From contig OZ345360.1 in NCBI GenBank assembly GCA_977006965.1, positions 2,914,001-2,978,000 on the forward strand: a DNA stretch of 64,000 nucleotides, written 5' to 3'. The notes under the pieces were generated by a model. That model did no database searches. It saw only the letters and a list, made by a program, of their open reading frames with translations, and was not told the origin of the DNA. Source of the DNA: Phymatolithon calcareum (Eukaryota > Rhodophyta > Florideophyceae > Hapalidiales). The position numbers were made by a program, and so were the translations under genes. Shown here piece after piece: positions 1 to 9,150 of this stretch (the stretch's first letter is position 1; each line of letters opens with the position of its first letter).

Positions 1-596
1 ATCAATGCGGTTTGTGCGTTGGCGTCAGCCGAGCTCTTCGAAACTATTGGCACAAAATCCCGCTTACGTGCACAAGCTGTGCCCATTTCTAATCTTTCTG
101 TTTGGTCATTATTTTTGACCACAAAATGGATGCGCGATTATTAGCCCCCCTGACATTCACCGCGGCGAATACAAGCGTACATTTTGGACAGTAAATCTGG
201 TTTCATGTATGTTTTTTTGATGCGAGTCCATAGTTTCAAATAAAGAGCGCTATTGTGTTTGTACAAATTTCGGTTGTCATACGCTTTGCTTTCCTCCCCT
301 TCTTACATTCCGCTGGTGCTACTGTAGTATCTTTCGGTCTGGGGGCCATTTGGGGGGTCTGGGAAAATTTATCAGACAAATGGGATTTGAAATTTCAGGG
401 GACAACGGAAACGTATCTCTGTTTGATACAGAAGTCAATCGCTGTCATATCCACACCAACCGATACTGTTGCGGAGCAAAAATCAACGTTTTCTTATTAG
501 AACGAATTCAAATGGAGGGTTCAATGATGTCTACATCAATTTCATCGTCTTCGTCGGCAAATTCGTCATCCTTGGACACTGAAGAATCCACTTCCC
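1..596. other. Intergenic, no gene recognised
   Basis: No reading frame here has recognisable family features. Short open frames at about 255-658 on the plus strand overlap each other in different frames and look like chance. I see no tRNA, repeat array or clear promoter. Confidence 0.5.
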
Positions 597-962
597 TCAA
601 TTTCCTCTTTTGGCGCGACTTAAGATTAAAGTACTATAGAAGTCAATTCGAGGAATAAACGCAGCCCCAACATCACTAACGTCAATAAACTGCAGTACAT
701 TTGTCCCTCGGTTGTGCATTAGGTGAGCCACCCTACGAATTTCTGCAAGCGTCGAGCTACCCTCCTTCATGTCCTCCAGGTCATTTTTAAGCTTGTCCAT
801 TTTTCGCAACTTTCGCATCACATTTCTAATCGCTGCATTATGCCGAATTTCTGAAAAAGTATAGATGACTCCAATTAGCACCTTGGTACCAAACAGCAGT
901 ATAGCAGATGGTATCACAGAAGAGAAAACCGTTTTTTCGCTGTCGTCGTGGTATGCCCCCAT
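597..962 (-). CDS. Hypothetical short ORF, 121 residues, possibly a gene remnant
   Basis: This open frame begins with ATG at 962 and runs to a stop at 597. The N-terminal third is hydrophobic (around residues 14-33, with VIPSAILLF and LIGVIYTF), so one membrane segment is possible. The middle is basic and helical (MRKLRKMDKLKNDLEDM). I recognise no family. It lies downstream, on the same strand, of the broken frame at 1522-2097, and the two may be pieces of one decayed gene, but they are in different frames and separated by a GC-rich stretch. It could also be chance. Confidence that it is expressed is low. Confidence 0.2.
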   Translation of the reverse strand: MGAYHDDSEKTVFSSVIPSAILLFGTKVLIGVIYTFSEIRHNAAIRNVMRKLRKMDKLKNDLEDMKEGSSTLAEIRRVAHLMHNRGTNVLQFIDVSDVGAAFIPRIDFYSTLILSRAKRGN

Positions 963-1521
963 TTATGAGACCTTCTCTCCCGAAGTCTGTTTTCGTGTGC
1001 ACAATCGTTTGCACAAGGCAACAGCATATTTGCAAAGGTGTGGTGGCACAGGTCGGCGGATCTTCGCCACGGAGTAGTCCGGGAACGGTTCGCCAGAATG
1101 GCCGTTCAATGCTCTAGCGAAAAATTTCTCCCGATGGAGGTTAGTGGCAGAGCAAACGAAAACACACACACAGACTTGGGGTGCAATCGCAAGAGGACAC
1201 CAACGTCCGTAGGCAAACACAGGGGCGAGGGTCAGAGGACCGAGACTTGACCGACGGCGCAGAGTCGAGGTCGTACGCGAGGCCTTCCCTGACGCGAAAG
1301 GACCGCGAAGGTATACGGTCGATCTGGACCAAACACGGGTTGCCTCGTTTACTGAAGGCCGGCGGCGAAAGCCCGCCATATACTTCCAAATCGGTCTTAT
1401 CATACTACAACTAACTAACCCTAACCGGAGAGGCCGGCGAGGCCGAAGGAACTGGGTGTAAGCCCTTGAGGGCTGTAATGACCGCGGAAAAACAAGAGCA
1501 CTAGGCCACTCATCCATACTG
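963..1521. other. GC-rich spacer, no gene recognised
   Basis: The segment is richer in G and C than its flanks, especially 1100-1480, and open frames exist on both strands without ATG-led coherence or recognisable motifs. It could be an insertion between the two minus-strand fragments on either side, but I can find no terminal repeats that would prove this. Confidence 0.35.
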
Positions 1522-2097
1522 CTACAAAAGGAACGCATTTTGAATCTCCATCATAATCGCGCAGTCATCATCGAAAATTCGAACGAGAGCAATGTAACTA
1601 GAGGACTCTTCTGCGGAAAAGTACAGGACTTTGGAGTCGTCATTATCGCAGCCTTCCTGTAGTTGGGGACTCAAGACAGACACATTTTGCTCGATTTTCT
1701 CGCTCGCCTGCAAAATCTGATCGTTTTCGCAAAGATACTCAAAGGCAAGAATTGCCAAAGAAATGACAAGTTTCGCTCCGGTCCTAATTCGCTTCTTGTC
1801 GTTATCACTTAGAGGCTGTGGCCAGAACGCTTCACAAATCCGAATAAATAGTTTCTTATTGTCTTCCTTCTCCTACCAGTATTTTTTTATGTCATCTCCG
1901 TACTTTGCGAAGATGAAAAATAGAGATGAGTACACGGCGAACGGGATCTCAGCAAAAAATGTACCTTGAACTGAGACAAGCAGAGTCTGAAAGCATTCGA
2001 AAAGCCACGGCATTGCGTCTCGGAGAAGGGAAATACTCTCTAAAGAAACATCATCGCATCCAATCTTGGCCAAACCCCTCGGATAGCTTTTTGGCAA
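1522..2097 (-). pseudogene. Broken minus-strand ORF with one in-frame TAG
   Basis: Reading down the minus strand, one frame stays open for about 192 codons except for a single TAG at 1873-1875. Both sides of the stop read like ordinary globular protein: LRDAMPWLFECFQTLLVSVQ before it, and LVISLAILAFEYLCENDQ after it, followed by an acidic region. Just upstream, the frame ending near 2040 seems to run into this one after a one-base shift, as RSARFLLCQ continues as PKSYPRGLAKIG. Together this suggests a once longer gene with a frameshift and a nonsense change. I do not recognise the protein family. An intron at the stop or simple chance are alternatives. Confidence 0.3.
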
Positions 2098-2589
2098 AGC
2101 AGAAAGCGCGCACTTCTTAAATTCAACTTCATAGAGCTGCCAAAAATTTTCATTCCCAGCATTTTTTCGCGGTTATCCCCGGGAGTTGGGTCTTCGTACC
2201 TCTTCGCCTTTTTCAAGCTGGTCGTGAACCGGATGCTCTGGAATGCTTTGGAGGCCACAGCGCCGGTGAAGTACTCGGCATGGCTTCTTCTGCGGATTGA
2301 ATTGCGCTTGGCCACAACTGCCTGGTAAGAGCGCGCTGTAAGTTCTCACCAGGAGCAGCACCGCTGTCTTCTTCTTCCGAGATGGGCCTCGGAAGCCAAT
2401 CCAAATTGAGTGACGTGATAGATGTGGCAACTATCGTGGTCCGGATGGGTGGAGTTCTTGATGAGATTATGAAGCACTTGTCGATGGTCATCCAGAAACT
2501 TTTCTGCATGCAAAGCACCATAATTGGATTTTCAGAAATCAGTATGATCTGCTGTACATACCCACAAATCAAATGGACTCACGAAAATA

Positions 2590-2930
2590 CAATTTGAAAC
2601 CCCAAATACATCCTGACTGTCCAGAAAAAGAAGGATGAGTATGATATAGGACGTAATTCCTGAAACCTACGGAACAACGGGAATAATATCTGGACACTCA
2701 GATAAATTCTGACTGTCCAGAATAATGAAAAAAGTATGAGATCCCAGATTTTTTTCTGGGCACCCAAGTACTTATGCAATTAGTCTGAGTATTCAAAATA
2801 ATGCAAAAATAATATGGGTGTAACGCAATTATTCTGAATGTCCAGAGAAATGCAAAAACAATATGGGTGTCCAGATCATTACCTGGATATCCAGTTAATT
2901 ATGCATTTACTCTGAGAATCCTAAATGGAT
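2590..2930. repeat. Degenerate short repeats with TCCAGA/TCTGGA hairpins
   Basis: This AT-rich stretch repeats variants of a phrase built on CTGACTGTCCAGAATAATG and AATATGGGTGTCCAGAT. It contains a perfect small hairpin, CCCAGA with TCTGGG, at 2743-2760 around a run of T. A longer imperfect hairpin lies at about 2680-2730, where AATAATATCTGGACACTCAG faces CTGACTGTCCAGAATAAT. Related sequence recurs at 4350-4620 and 5270-5430, on the far side of the recombinase pseudogene. The origin is unknown; it may be a decayed mobile-element end. Confidence 0.5.
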
Positions 2931-3094
2931 CTTTGGGCTCAGAGAATTTAACAAATACGAAAAATCGAGTATGGGAATAGAAATATTCAGAATTAGGGAT
3001 CGAACATTTCTCATAGGACAATTTTTGGCCGGTTCCCTCAACTTAACTCACCGGCGTTGACGTAGCCAATTGACTTCGATTTCGTTATCCATAT

Positions 3095-4148
3095 ATGAGA
3101 ATGCCGAAATCTGCTAAGCCCCGCAGCCGTCGTGAACCGACACCGGCTGGGATTGTCGCACGACCGCGAGCGATATCGCGTGCACAGAACATTGTGCGCA
3201 ATCCTAAAAGTTCAAAAACGAAGGAACGATATTCATGTAATATGAAGATGTACGAAGATGCTCTTCATGCGGCCGGTGTCGATGCGCTCTCTCTTTCCCC
3301 TGACTGCGAGCGCACTGATTCCAAGCACCCAGTATCCATCGCCTTGGCCTTAATTTATTCAAGGTGTGGCCCTATATCAGAAGGAGGTGAAGCTTTAAGT
3401 GCGCATTCAACGGGAGGAGCAATCAAAAGCGCTGATGTCAATTTTTGGAGATCCCTTGGAGACACGGGCGAATTTGTGGACGTAGGGGGTGGCCTATATA
3501 GGGGAAATCTTGGACCGTCTCCCCAGCTGGCTGTATTGGTCAAAACACTTGATAGAGCGCAGCAAGAAAGTGGATTCCACATAGTCAAGAGGGCGTATCA
3601 AGAAGATGTTCGGTCGCTTAATGAAGCCTACGTGGAGCCATTCGTCAAGAAGGCATATCTTGCGCATTCAAATGCCGAATTAATGAATTTGCAGTGCGCA
3701 CTAAATAACTGCATGCAATTCACGTCCGCATCCCGAGCTCGTGAGATGCTCCGTCTGGACCATGAGTCGCTACGGTTCACAGGAAATGATATTTATGCGG
3801 CAGTCGTTGCAACTCTTGAGATCACAAAAACAACAAGAAAGACAAGACTCATTTTTCGTTTAAAGAGTCCTACATATCTCAGTGTTTGGTCTTTCGTCAT
3901 TGCTTCGATGGCTCTGCATTCAATTATCTTTCGGAATCACATCTGGTCCTCATTTCCTTATGGTTATTTTTAATAGGCTACTGGCAGGTGGAGGCTCGAC
4001 CATGAAACGTACAGCAGATGCCTGCGCCGTATGGGAGAGCGGGTAGGTATTTCAAGGCATCTTGGAGAACACAGTGCTTGTCGCGGTGGAGCAGGATACT
4101 ACTACTTGTTCTCCGGTGGGACATTGTTCCTATTTTCGTTGCTTTAAG
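3095..4148 (+). pseudogene. Tyrosine-recombinase (Crypton/YR-element type) pseudogene
   Basis: The first part is an ATG-led frame from 3095 to 3973 (292 residues). It has a basic N terminus, a core-binding-like helical segment (SKTKERYSCNMKMYEDALHA), and a box-I-like motif near residue 212 (SRAREMLRLD), where the R would be the first catalytic arginine. The frame then stops, but another frame from about 3988 to 4148 carries LRRMGERVGISRHLGEHSAC and then RGGAGYYYLF. That resembles the box II H-x-x-R-x-GGA pattern of eukaryotic tyrosine recombinases, with a C where an R is usual. The two halves in different frames mark it as broken. I see no clear final tyrosine region. The exact family (Crypton, DIRS/Ngaro or plasmid-like) is not decided. 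Confidence 0.5.
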
Positions 4149-5945
4149 TGGGACAGTTTTGCACAAATGTTAACATACATTGGTGTCCAAGATAACGCTA
4201 ACTCATACGCTCTAGCTGGATTTACAGCTCTTTGAACAACGGAGCTTCGCTACGGTGCATAAAATGTCCTCAATTTCTCTCCTTAATTGAGAATTTATTG
4301 GCGCTTTCAGAGTTCCTCATCTATGCTTCATATTAGACTCTAAGGACTTATTTTCGTATCCAAATAGTTTCTAGGTATCCTGAAAGTGCAGCATAATATT
4401 ATGGACATACAAATAATATTTGGATACACCGAAGAAGCTAAGCAATTTTCCACACCCAGAAAATATCTGGGAATACTAAGCGTGCGTAGCAACGTTTTGG
4501 AGAACCAAATAGTTTATTGGTATACCAGTTTTCATTTTGGATAACCAGATAATTTATGGGAATCATGAGCGTGCGTAACAGTGCTTGGAAGCACCAAATA
4601 CTCTCTAGATGTCAAGAATATGGGCAAAAGCTCCAGTAATTGCCGACAGTAGTGGATCGTTCCACTTCCGGTTGAAATATCCATGAGTATAGTGAAATCA
4701 TCGCAACACTTTTAAGCACACTGTTCTTTTGCACATCGGATGGAAACTCTTTCGAAAAATACAAATTTCTGATGACCCAGACCTCGCAGTATCTCTCGAT
4801 ATTCAAACGCTGTTTAAAACAGAACATTAAGGAAAGAGAACCAGTGATGATGACTCTATTGTTCTACCGTAGCCCTAGAATGGTGAACCAAATCATAACT
4901 AAAACGATAGTTTCTTAAAGGCCGATGTATCATCTATCAGTGTCTCCTTGTTAAAATGGTATCAACTGCAACCTAGGACTGAAAATTAACACTGCTCGAT
5001 CATTCATCACTTCTGACCACTTTGAATTAAACCGATGCGTTTGTCGAAGAAAATATAACGGTTGTGCAGACCAAGAAAAGTGCACAATTCAGCTTTCGTC
5101 TCTTCTCTGCCTTGACATGCCATTTTAGGTTTGTCTTTTTCGCATTCATGGGATGAAAAAGGTGTCCGCTCCCTTCCAAGGCCGTTCCATTCATAAACAT
5201 TAGGATAATCTAGAAGCTCTCTATGACACCACTAGTACCACATCACTTCTGGGACCTCCTCAATTAGTGAAGGTGTCCAGATGATGTTCGAAGTATTCAA
5301 GTATGATGAGATATTCCCTGGAATTCCAATGCAAATCGGTATTATCTGGATGTTTCAAATAATTACCGCTGCTTTTGGACATTCAAGACTTTTTGTACAC
5401 CCAGAAATGCTCAGTGAGATCCAAGTAAGAGTATCCGCAATTTTTTACTGAACATTGAGAGCAGATTTAATACCGGGTCTCTCTAGTACTTCCTTTGCTA
5501 GTGCTCTCCAAAGCGGCTGGCTTCTCAATAGCTCTTCTAATCCGTTTTACTTAATGTAGGCCGAGGACTTGGTGTTATTCTCCCTGACTTTTCCTTTGGC
5601 CTTGATTGAAGTTAACCTTTCTTCGTACACATCTAAGGACATGGACTTCATAGAATGGAAAAGGCAATACACATCACTTTACGCCTTGAATATTGCTTCA
5701 CGCGCCTCTTTTTCTCGTTCTTGTCCATGTTTCTCGGTGATCCATAGATGGCTTCATGCATGCTCCATTCCAGGAGTGGTTTGTACACATTCATTTATAT
5801 ATCAGTTTATACCCACTGCTTCAAAATATCTTTCATGACAGTGGTCCCGAGAGTGATTTCAAAGGAGAGTTCCGGGTGCCCAACTGTGCCGTCCAACGCC
5901 ACTATCATACTCCTTACTTTCCTCTAAGACTAGCTCCCTTCAATT
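4149..5945. repeat. AT-rich gene-poor region with degenerate hairpin repeats
   Basis: No gene is recognised. Two diverged direct copies of a 45-bp phrase containing GAGCGTGCGTA or AAGCGTGCGTA lie at about 4468-4513 and 4557-4603. A perfect CCCAGA/TCTGGG hairpin is at 4455-4471. Similar TCTGGATGT and CACCCAGAAAT phrases continue at 5270-5430. Open frames at 4612-4827 (minus) and 5569-5947 (plus) have no recognisable content. Confidence 0.45.
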
Positions 5946-5950
5946 AACCA

Positions 5951-6116
5951 TTACAGCTTGCATTTACAGCAACCCCTTACAAATAGCATTACAGTCATTA
6001 CAGTACCGTAGGTTTCGACACGTAATTAGACCACTAACGATCACTGAAGGCAAACCTTAGACCTGCTGCTTACAGAGCCTTACAGCTTACAGATACTTAC
6101 ACTGTACGCATTACAG
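5951..6116 (+). repeat. Cluster of eight TTACAG hexamers
   Basis: TTACAG occurs at 5951, 5964, 5989, 5998, 6070, 6080, 6087 and 6111, all on the plus strand and irregularly spaced, usually as CATTACAG or CTTACAG. This is far denser than chance. It resembles the subterminal repeats of some DNA transposons, but I could not find a matching cluster that would define the other end. Confidence 0.5.
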
Positions 6117-6675
6117 TGCGGCGCCTGCGGCGGGCGAGGAAACCGCGAAGCGGCTTCCAGATTCTTCCATTGATCCAATTCTCATACTGCCAAGTCATCT
6201 TTTGATCCAATGTTTTTTCTATAAAGGTCGGCGCTTCGCGTCGCCCTCGGCTTTCCGCCAGGGAGCAACCCGACCAAAACCAGTGTACCATCCTGTGCGA
6301 TTCACAACCCCACACCAACAGAACGTCTTTTCTCAGGGATTGTTCGTTATTGCATAGTTCGTGAGGGTTCAATGATTGTACAGCTAGAACTCCGGTTTGA
6401 AATTCTCCTGGAAAGCCCTGGATTGCTATTTGCTTGTAGAGTAACGAAGTTATTGACGACCTGTGTCTTGTTCCTGATGGACCCCGAACATCAGTTGACC
6501 CCGTAATACGTGCAGTAATATTGGAAACCGGAGGACGAAGCTGGCCTGTCACTTTGCCAATGCCCAGACAGAGCGAGAGCGGGCCATCAACTTTTTTCCT
6601 AAACCAATCATTGACTTCATCGGTAGTTCCTTCATAAACACGGTTGCTATCATATATCCTCCAGGAGCCTAGCAC
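6097..6675 (-). CDS. Hypothetical ORF, up to 192 codons, unrecognised
   Basis: The frame is open from 6675, where the first codon is GTG, to a stop at 6097. The first ATG is late (near 6292), so if this is coding it is either a piece of a longer gene or a relic. It contains W-rich segments (LVWGCESHRMVHWFWSGCS) and a basic C-terminal tail (GFLARRRRRTV). It abuts the TTACAG cluster and may belong to the same unknown mobile element. I recognise no family. Confidence 0.2.
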   Translation of the reverse strand: MLGSWRIYDSNRVYEGTTDEVNDWFRKKVDGPLSLCLGIGKVTGQLRPPVSNITARITGSTDVRGPSGTRHRSSITSLLYKQIAIQGFPGEFQTGVLAVQSLNPHELCNNEQSLRKDVLLVWGCESHRMVHWFWSGCSLAESRGRREAPTFIEKTLDQKMTWQYENWINGRIWKPLRGFLARRRRRTVMRTV

Positions 6676-7451
6676 AGCGTTACCAAGTTCAAATGGTTAC
6701 AGCGTTTGCGCGTTGGTGTCCGCAATATTCTCCTCCGACCAACGGCTGCCATTGGTACTGTGCGAGCCCCTGGCCATTCTAATCTTCTCGTATTGCTCGT
6801 TTAGCAAGTGCTAGTGTTTCTTCATGTGTAGAGATAACCTTCTGATTCATTATTTTGACTGGTTTTATGCGCAGGAGTGAGCTGAATGCCCAGAGTACCA
6901 GCTTGTTTTCCAAATTGTTTTGGTAATCTTGGATACGTGTGCTTCGATACCAGTCCAAATTGAATCGGAACCCAGAAATATTCTGGGCTCACAGGTTTTC
7001 TTTGGAGGCCTAAAATGCGAGTAGGACTGGAGATGGTAGAAAAGAGTAGTGGAAATGCATATTATATCTGAAAATAAAATAGAAGGAGTGCCGCTGAATA
7101 CAGACGAAATATCCACCTCACGAAGATTCTAGGCGTATTCCCCGGGGATAAGAACGATTACATCTTCTCATAAATCACCCACATCTTCGCGCATCCGTTC
7201 GGGAGATATGATAAGCTTCGGTGTAAGGACTTTTATTCATATTTCCCCGTCCCCTTAACACTAGAAAGCTGTCCCCACATCGGAGATGCAAGTGTGCGTA
7301 GAGTATACTGAAATCATACAAAAGTACCCCGAAAAATCTGAAGGGGGTGCAAGGTGATCATACGGTAGAGAAACTATTCAGGATACAAATTGTTAATTAA
7401 AATTAGAAATAAATTGTACATATGTAATGGATTTTAAATTAAAATTTATTA
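6676..7451. other. Gene-poor spacer with one perfect hairpin
   Basis: No gene is recognised. A perfect 7-bp-stem hairpin (CCCAGAA, ATA, TTCTGGG) lies at 6971-6987 and belongs to the same small hairpin family seen at 2743 and 4455. The AT-rich end at 7390-7461 contains two copies of AGAAATAAATT, the second being the target duplication of the adjacent mobile element. Confidence 0.45.
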
Positions 7452-7461
7452 GAAATAAATT
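7452..7461. repeat. Target site duplication, left copy
   Basis: GAAATAAATT directly precedes the left terminal repeat of the Mutator-like element and is identical to 8554-8563. Confidence 0.68.
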
Positions 7462-7627
7462 GAGGAAATTCACTATATGACCACCAAAAGTGGGAAACAT
7501 TCACTACATTGCCACCCCTAGCCAAGCGAACTATCATAACTTACTTAAGCCAAAACTACTTCTCATCCGTTTGGCAAAGTAAATCTATGCGACAGTGAAA
7601 TTCATTGCGCGCGCTACTCTTTATGCT

Positions 7628-7819
7628 TTAGATCTTCGTCGCAAGTAGCACTCCGTCATCGCAGGCGGTAAAATCAATGATCATGGACTGCGCCAATTTG
7701 TCGATGTGTTTTCGTTTCGCCTCGACAACTTTGTACATCTTGGGCCTCCCGTATGTCTTCGAAAAGTGGCCAGTGTTTCTGCACGAGGAGCAGCGACGGG
7801 TACTCATTTCAGACCGCAA
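7628..7819 (-). pseudogene. Zinc-knuckle remnant of a transposase
   Basis: This 63-codon minus-strand frame contains CSSCRNTGHFSKTYGRPK, a CCHC zinc-knuckle pattern (C-x2-C-x4-H-x4-C) in which the last cysteine has become tyrosine. Basic, lysine-rich sequence follows. MULE transposases often end with such a knuckle, and the fragment lies inside the Mutator-like element. The reading frame upstream is interrupted, so it is a relic. A minus-strand frame at 7947-8282 may be another piece, but it overlaps the fold-back arm. Confidence 0.4.
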
Positions 7820-8191
7820 GTAGGGCTTCTTGAGCTTGTGTCCGGCTTAGCCACAAGGTCAAACGGCACTAAATCATCCTGTACTAGCTGGTCTCCAGTG
7901 ACTGCAACACGCGTGACGCTGCCCTCGTGCCGTTTGGCTCACGTTTTCAACATCCATACGTCCCCAAACTAGTGCTTGTTCCACCGGTGGCACGACACCC
8001 GATTCTGCACCAAGCGCCTATAATCGTACAATAGTGCAGCGACCACTTGATGCGCTTAGCCACAAGGTGGGCCTTGCCCGTCGACGTGTTGTGGGAGATA
8101 ACGACGTTGACAACGTCGTCAAAGCTTGATCCAACGTAGTCGCCCAACTGTAGCACGATCTCCTTCTTTTTCATGATTTCAAAGTGGTTAT

Positions 8192-8397
8192 GGCCGTTGA
8201 ACGAATGTTTCCCAACCGTGAAAATGAGAAAATGAGAAATGAGAACTTCATCTTGTCCAATAGAATGCCTGCACTTGTGCAATTCTACTGCATGATGAGT
8301 ATCGCTTCACAAGTGCAGGTATTCTATTGGACATGACTGCTTTCTCGTTTTCCCAATTTATCATTTTCCCGGTTGGGAAACATTTGTTCATTGGGCC
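8192..8397. repeat. Long fold-back inverted repeat inside the Mutator-like element
   Basis: The arms 8192-8279 and 8308-8397 are reverse complements with few changes, separated by a 28-base loop. The inner 26 bases (8254-8279 against 8308-8333) match at 25 of 26. The outer parts share AATGTTTCCCAACCG. A transcript would fold into a hairpin of roughly 85 bp. It may be a second small inverted-repeat element nested in the first, or part of its own structure. Confidence 0.8.
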
Positions 8398-8553
8398 TTA
8401 GAGAGGGAGAGCTGTGAGTTGAGCATAGAAGACGAGCACAACGACGTGCTTACAGTGCGCCGTCGTATTCGTAACGGATGAGTAGTAGGAATGGCTAGGG
8501 ATGGCCATGTAGTGAATTTTTCCACTTTTAGTGGCCATGTAGTGAATTTTCTC

Positions 8554-8563
8554 GAAATAAATT
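8554..8563. repeat. Target site duplication, right copy
   Basis: GAAATAAATT directly follows the right terminal repeat of the Mutator-like element and is identical to 7452-7461. Confidence 0.68.
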
Positions 8564-9101
8564 GTTTGCATACCAAATTAGTATGCAGTATGAGCGAGAA
8601 TACACAAGAATACATTCCATCATATGCATTCTCATCGGAGAAAAACGCTTGCATCCTTCTTTTCGGGGTGAGCGTCTGCGCCCGATCTTGGTCATATGGC
8701 TGTAGACGACATGTGCATGTACTGATACACTATCAACTCACTATGATTTCAGGGGCGTCATGGGACATGAAATACCATAACTATTACATCTTAATAATAT
8801 CCTTGCCTCCACGTGTCCCACTCGTACTTGCACTTGCCTTTTTGGTTGTTGGTGCACTAGGGCAGATGCTTGCAGAGTCATGCTATGAATATGACGCAAC
8901 ATCTTCGAGTGCTCCATGTGCATGACGTACAAACAGTCGCTTTCGAAACGCAACCTGGAGTCAGAGCTGCTTAGTCTATGCCAATAGCAGGTAAGAGCGC
9001 ACTGTCCACACTCCAAAGCCCGCATGCGAAACTATTGCTGACATGCGGATTGCTGAGCGTGAGAGCAGTCTTGTACGTCGGCGAACGAGGAACTACAACT
9101 T
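8564..9101. other. Intergenic, no gene recognised
   Basis: Open frames on both strands (8491-8925 plus, 8741-9025 minus) overlap and have no recognisable motifs. The plus frame begins inside the Mutator-like right end. Nothing else is seen. Confidence 0.35.
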
Positions 9102-9150
9102 GTGGCAGGACACATAACCCGAGATCGACTCTGATTATGTGTCCTGCCAC
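9102..9150. repeat. Perfect 16-bp-stem hairpin
   Basis: GTGGCAGGACACATAA at 9102-9117 is the exact reverse complement of 9135-9150, with a 17-base spacer. It is probably a small inverted-repeat element or footprint. No gene lies close enough for a clear regulatory role. Confidence 0.75.

Larger units (their letters stand above)
7462..8553. mobile_element. Mutator-like (MULE) non-autonomous element with 10-bp target duplication
   Basis: The left end (7462-7519) and the reverse complement of the right end (8497-8553) match over about 57 bases, giving terminal inverted repeats that begin GAGGAAATTCAC and GAGAAAATTCAC. Each terminal repeat itself holds two direct copies of an ATTCACTACATGGCCA-like unit. 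The element is flanked by identical 10-bp copies of GAAATAAATT at 7452-7461 and 8554-8563. Long terminal repeats with a 9-11 bp duplication are typical of Mutator-like elements. Inside, on the minus strand, is a zinc-knuckle remnant such as MULE transposases carry near their C terminus, but no full transposase, so it is probably a deletion derivative. Caution: a third copy of the duplication sequence sits nearby at 7404-7413. Confidence 0.72.

Noticed and set aside
1411-1426. Telomere-like CTAACTAACCCTAACC
   Set aside because: Only about two partial units, not a tandem array, and the flanks are not telomeric.
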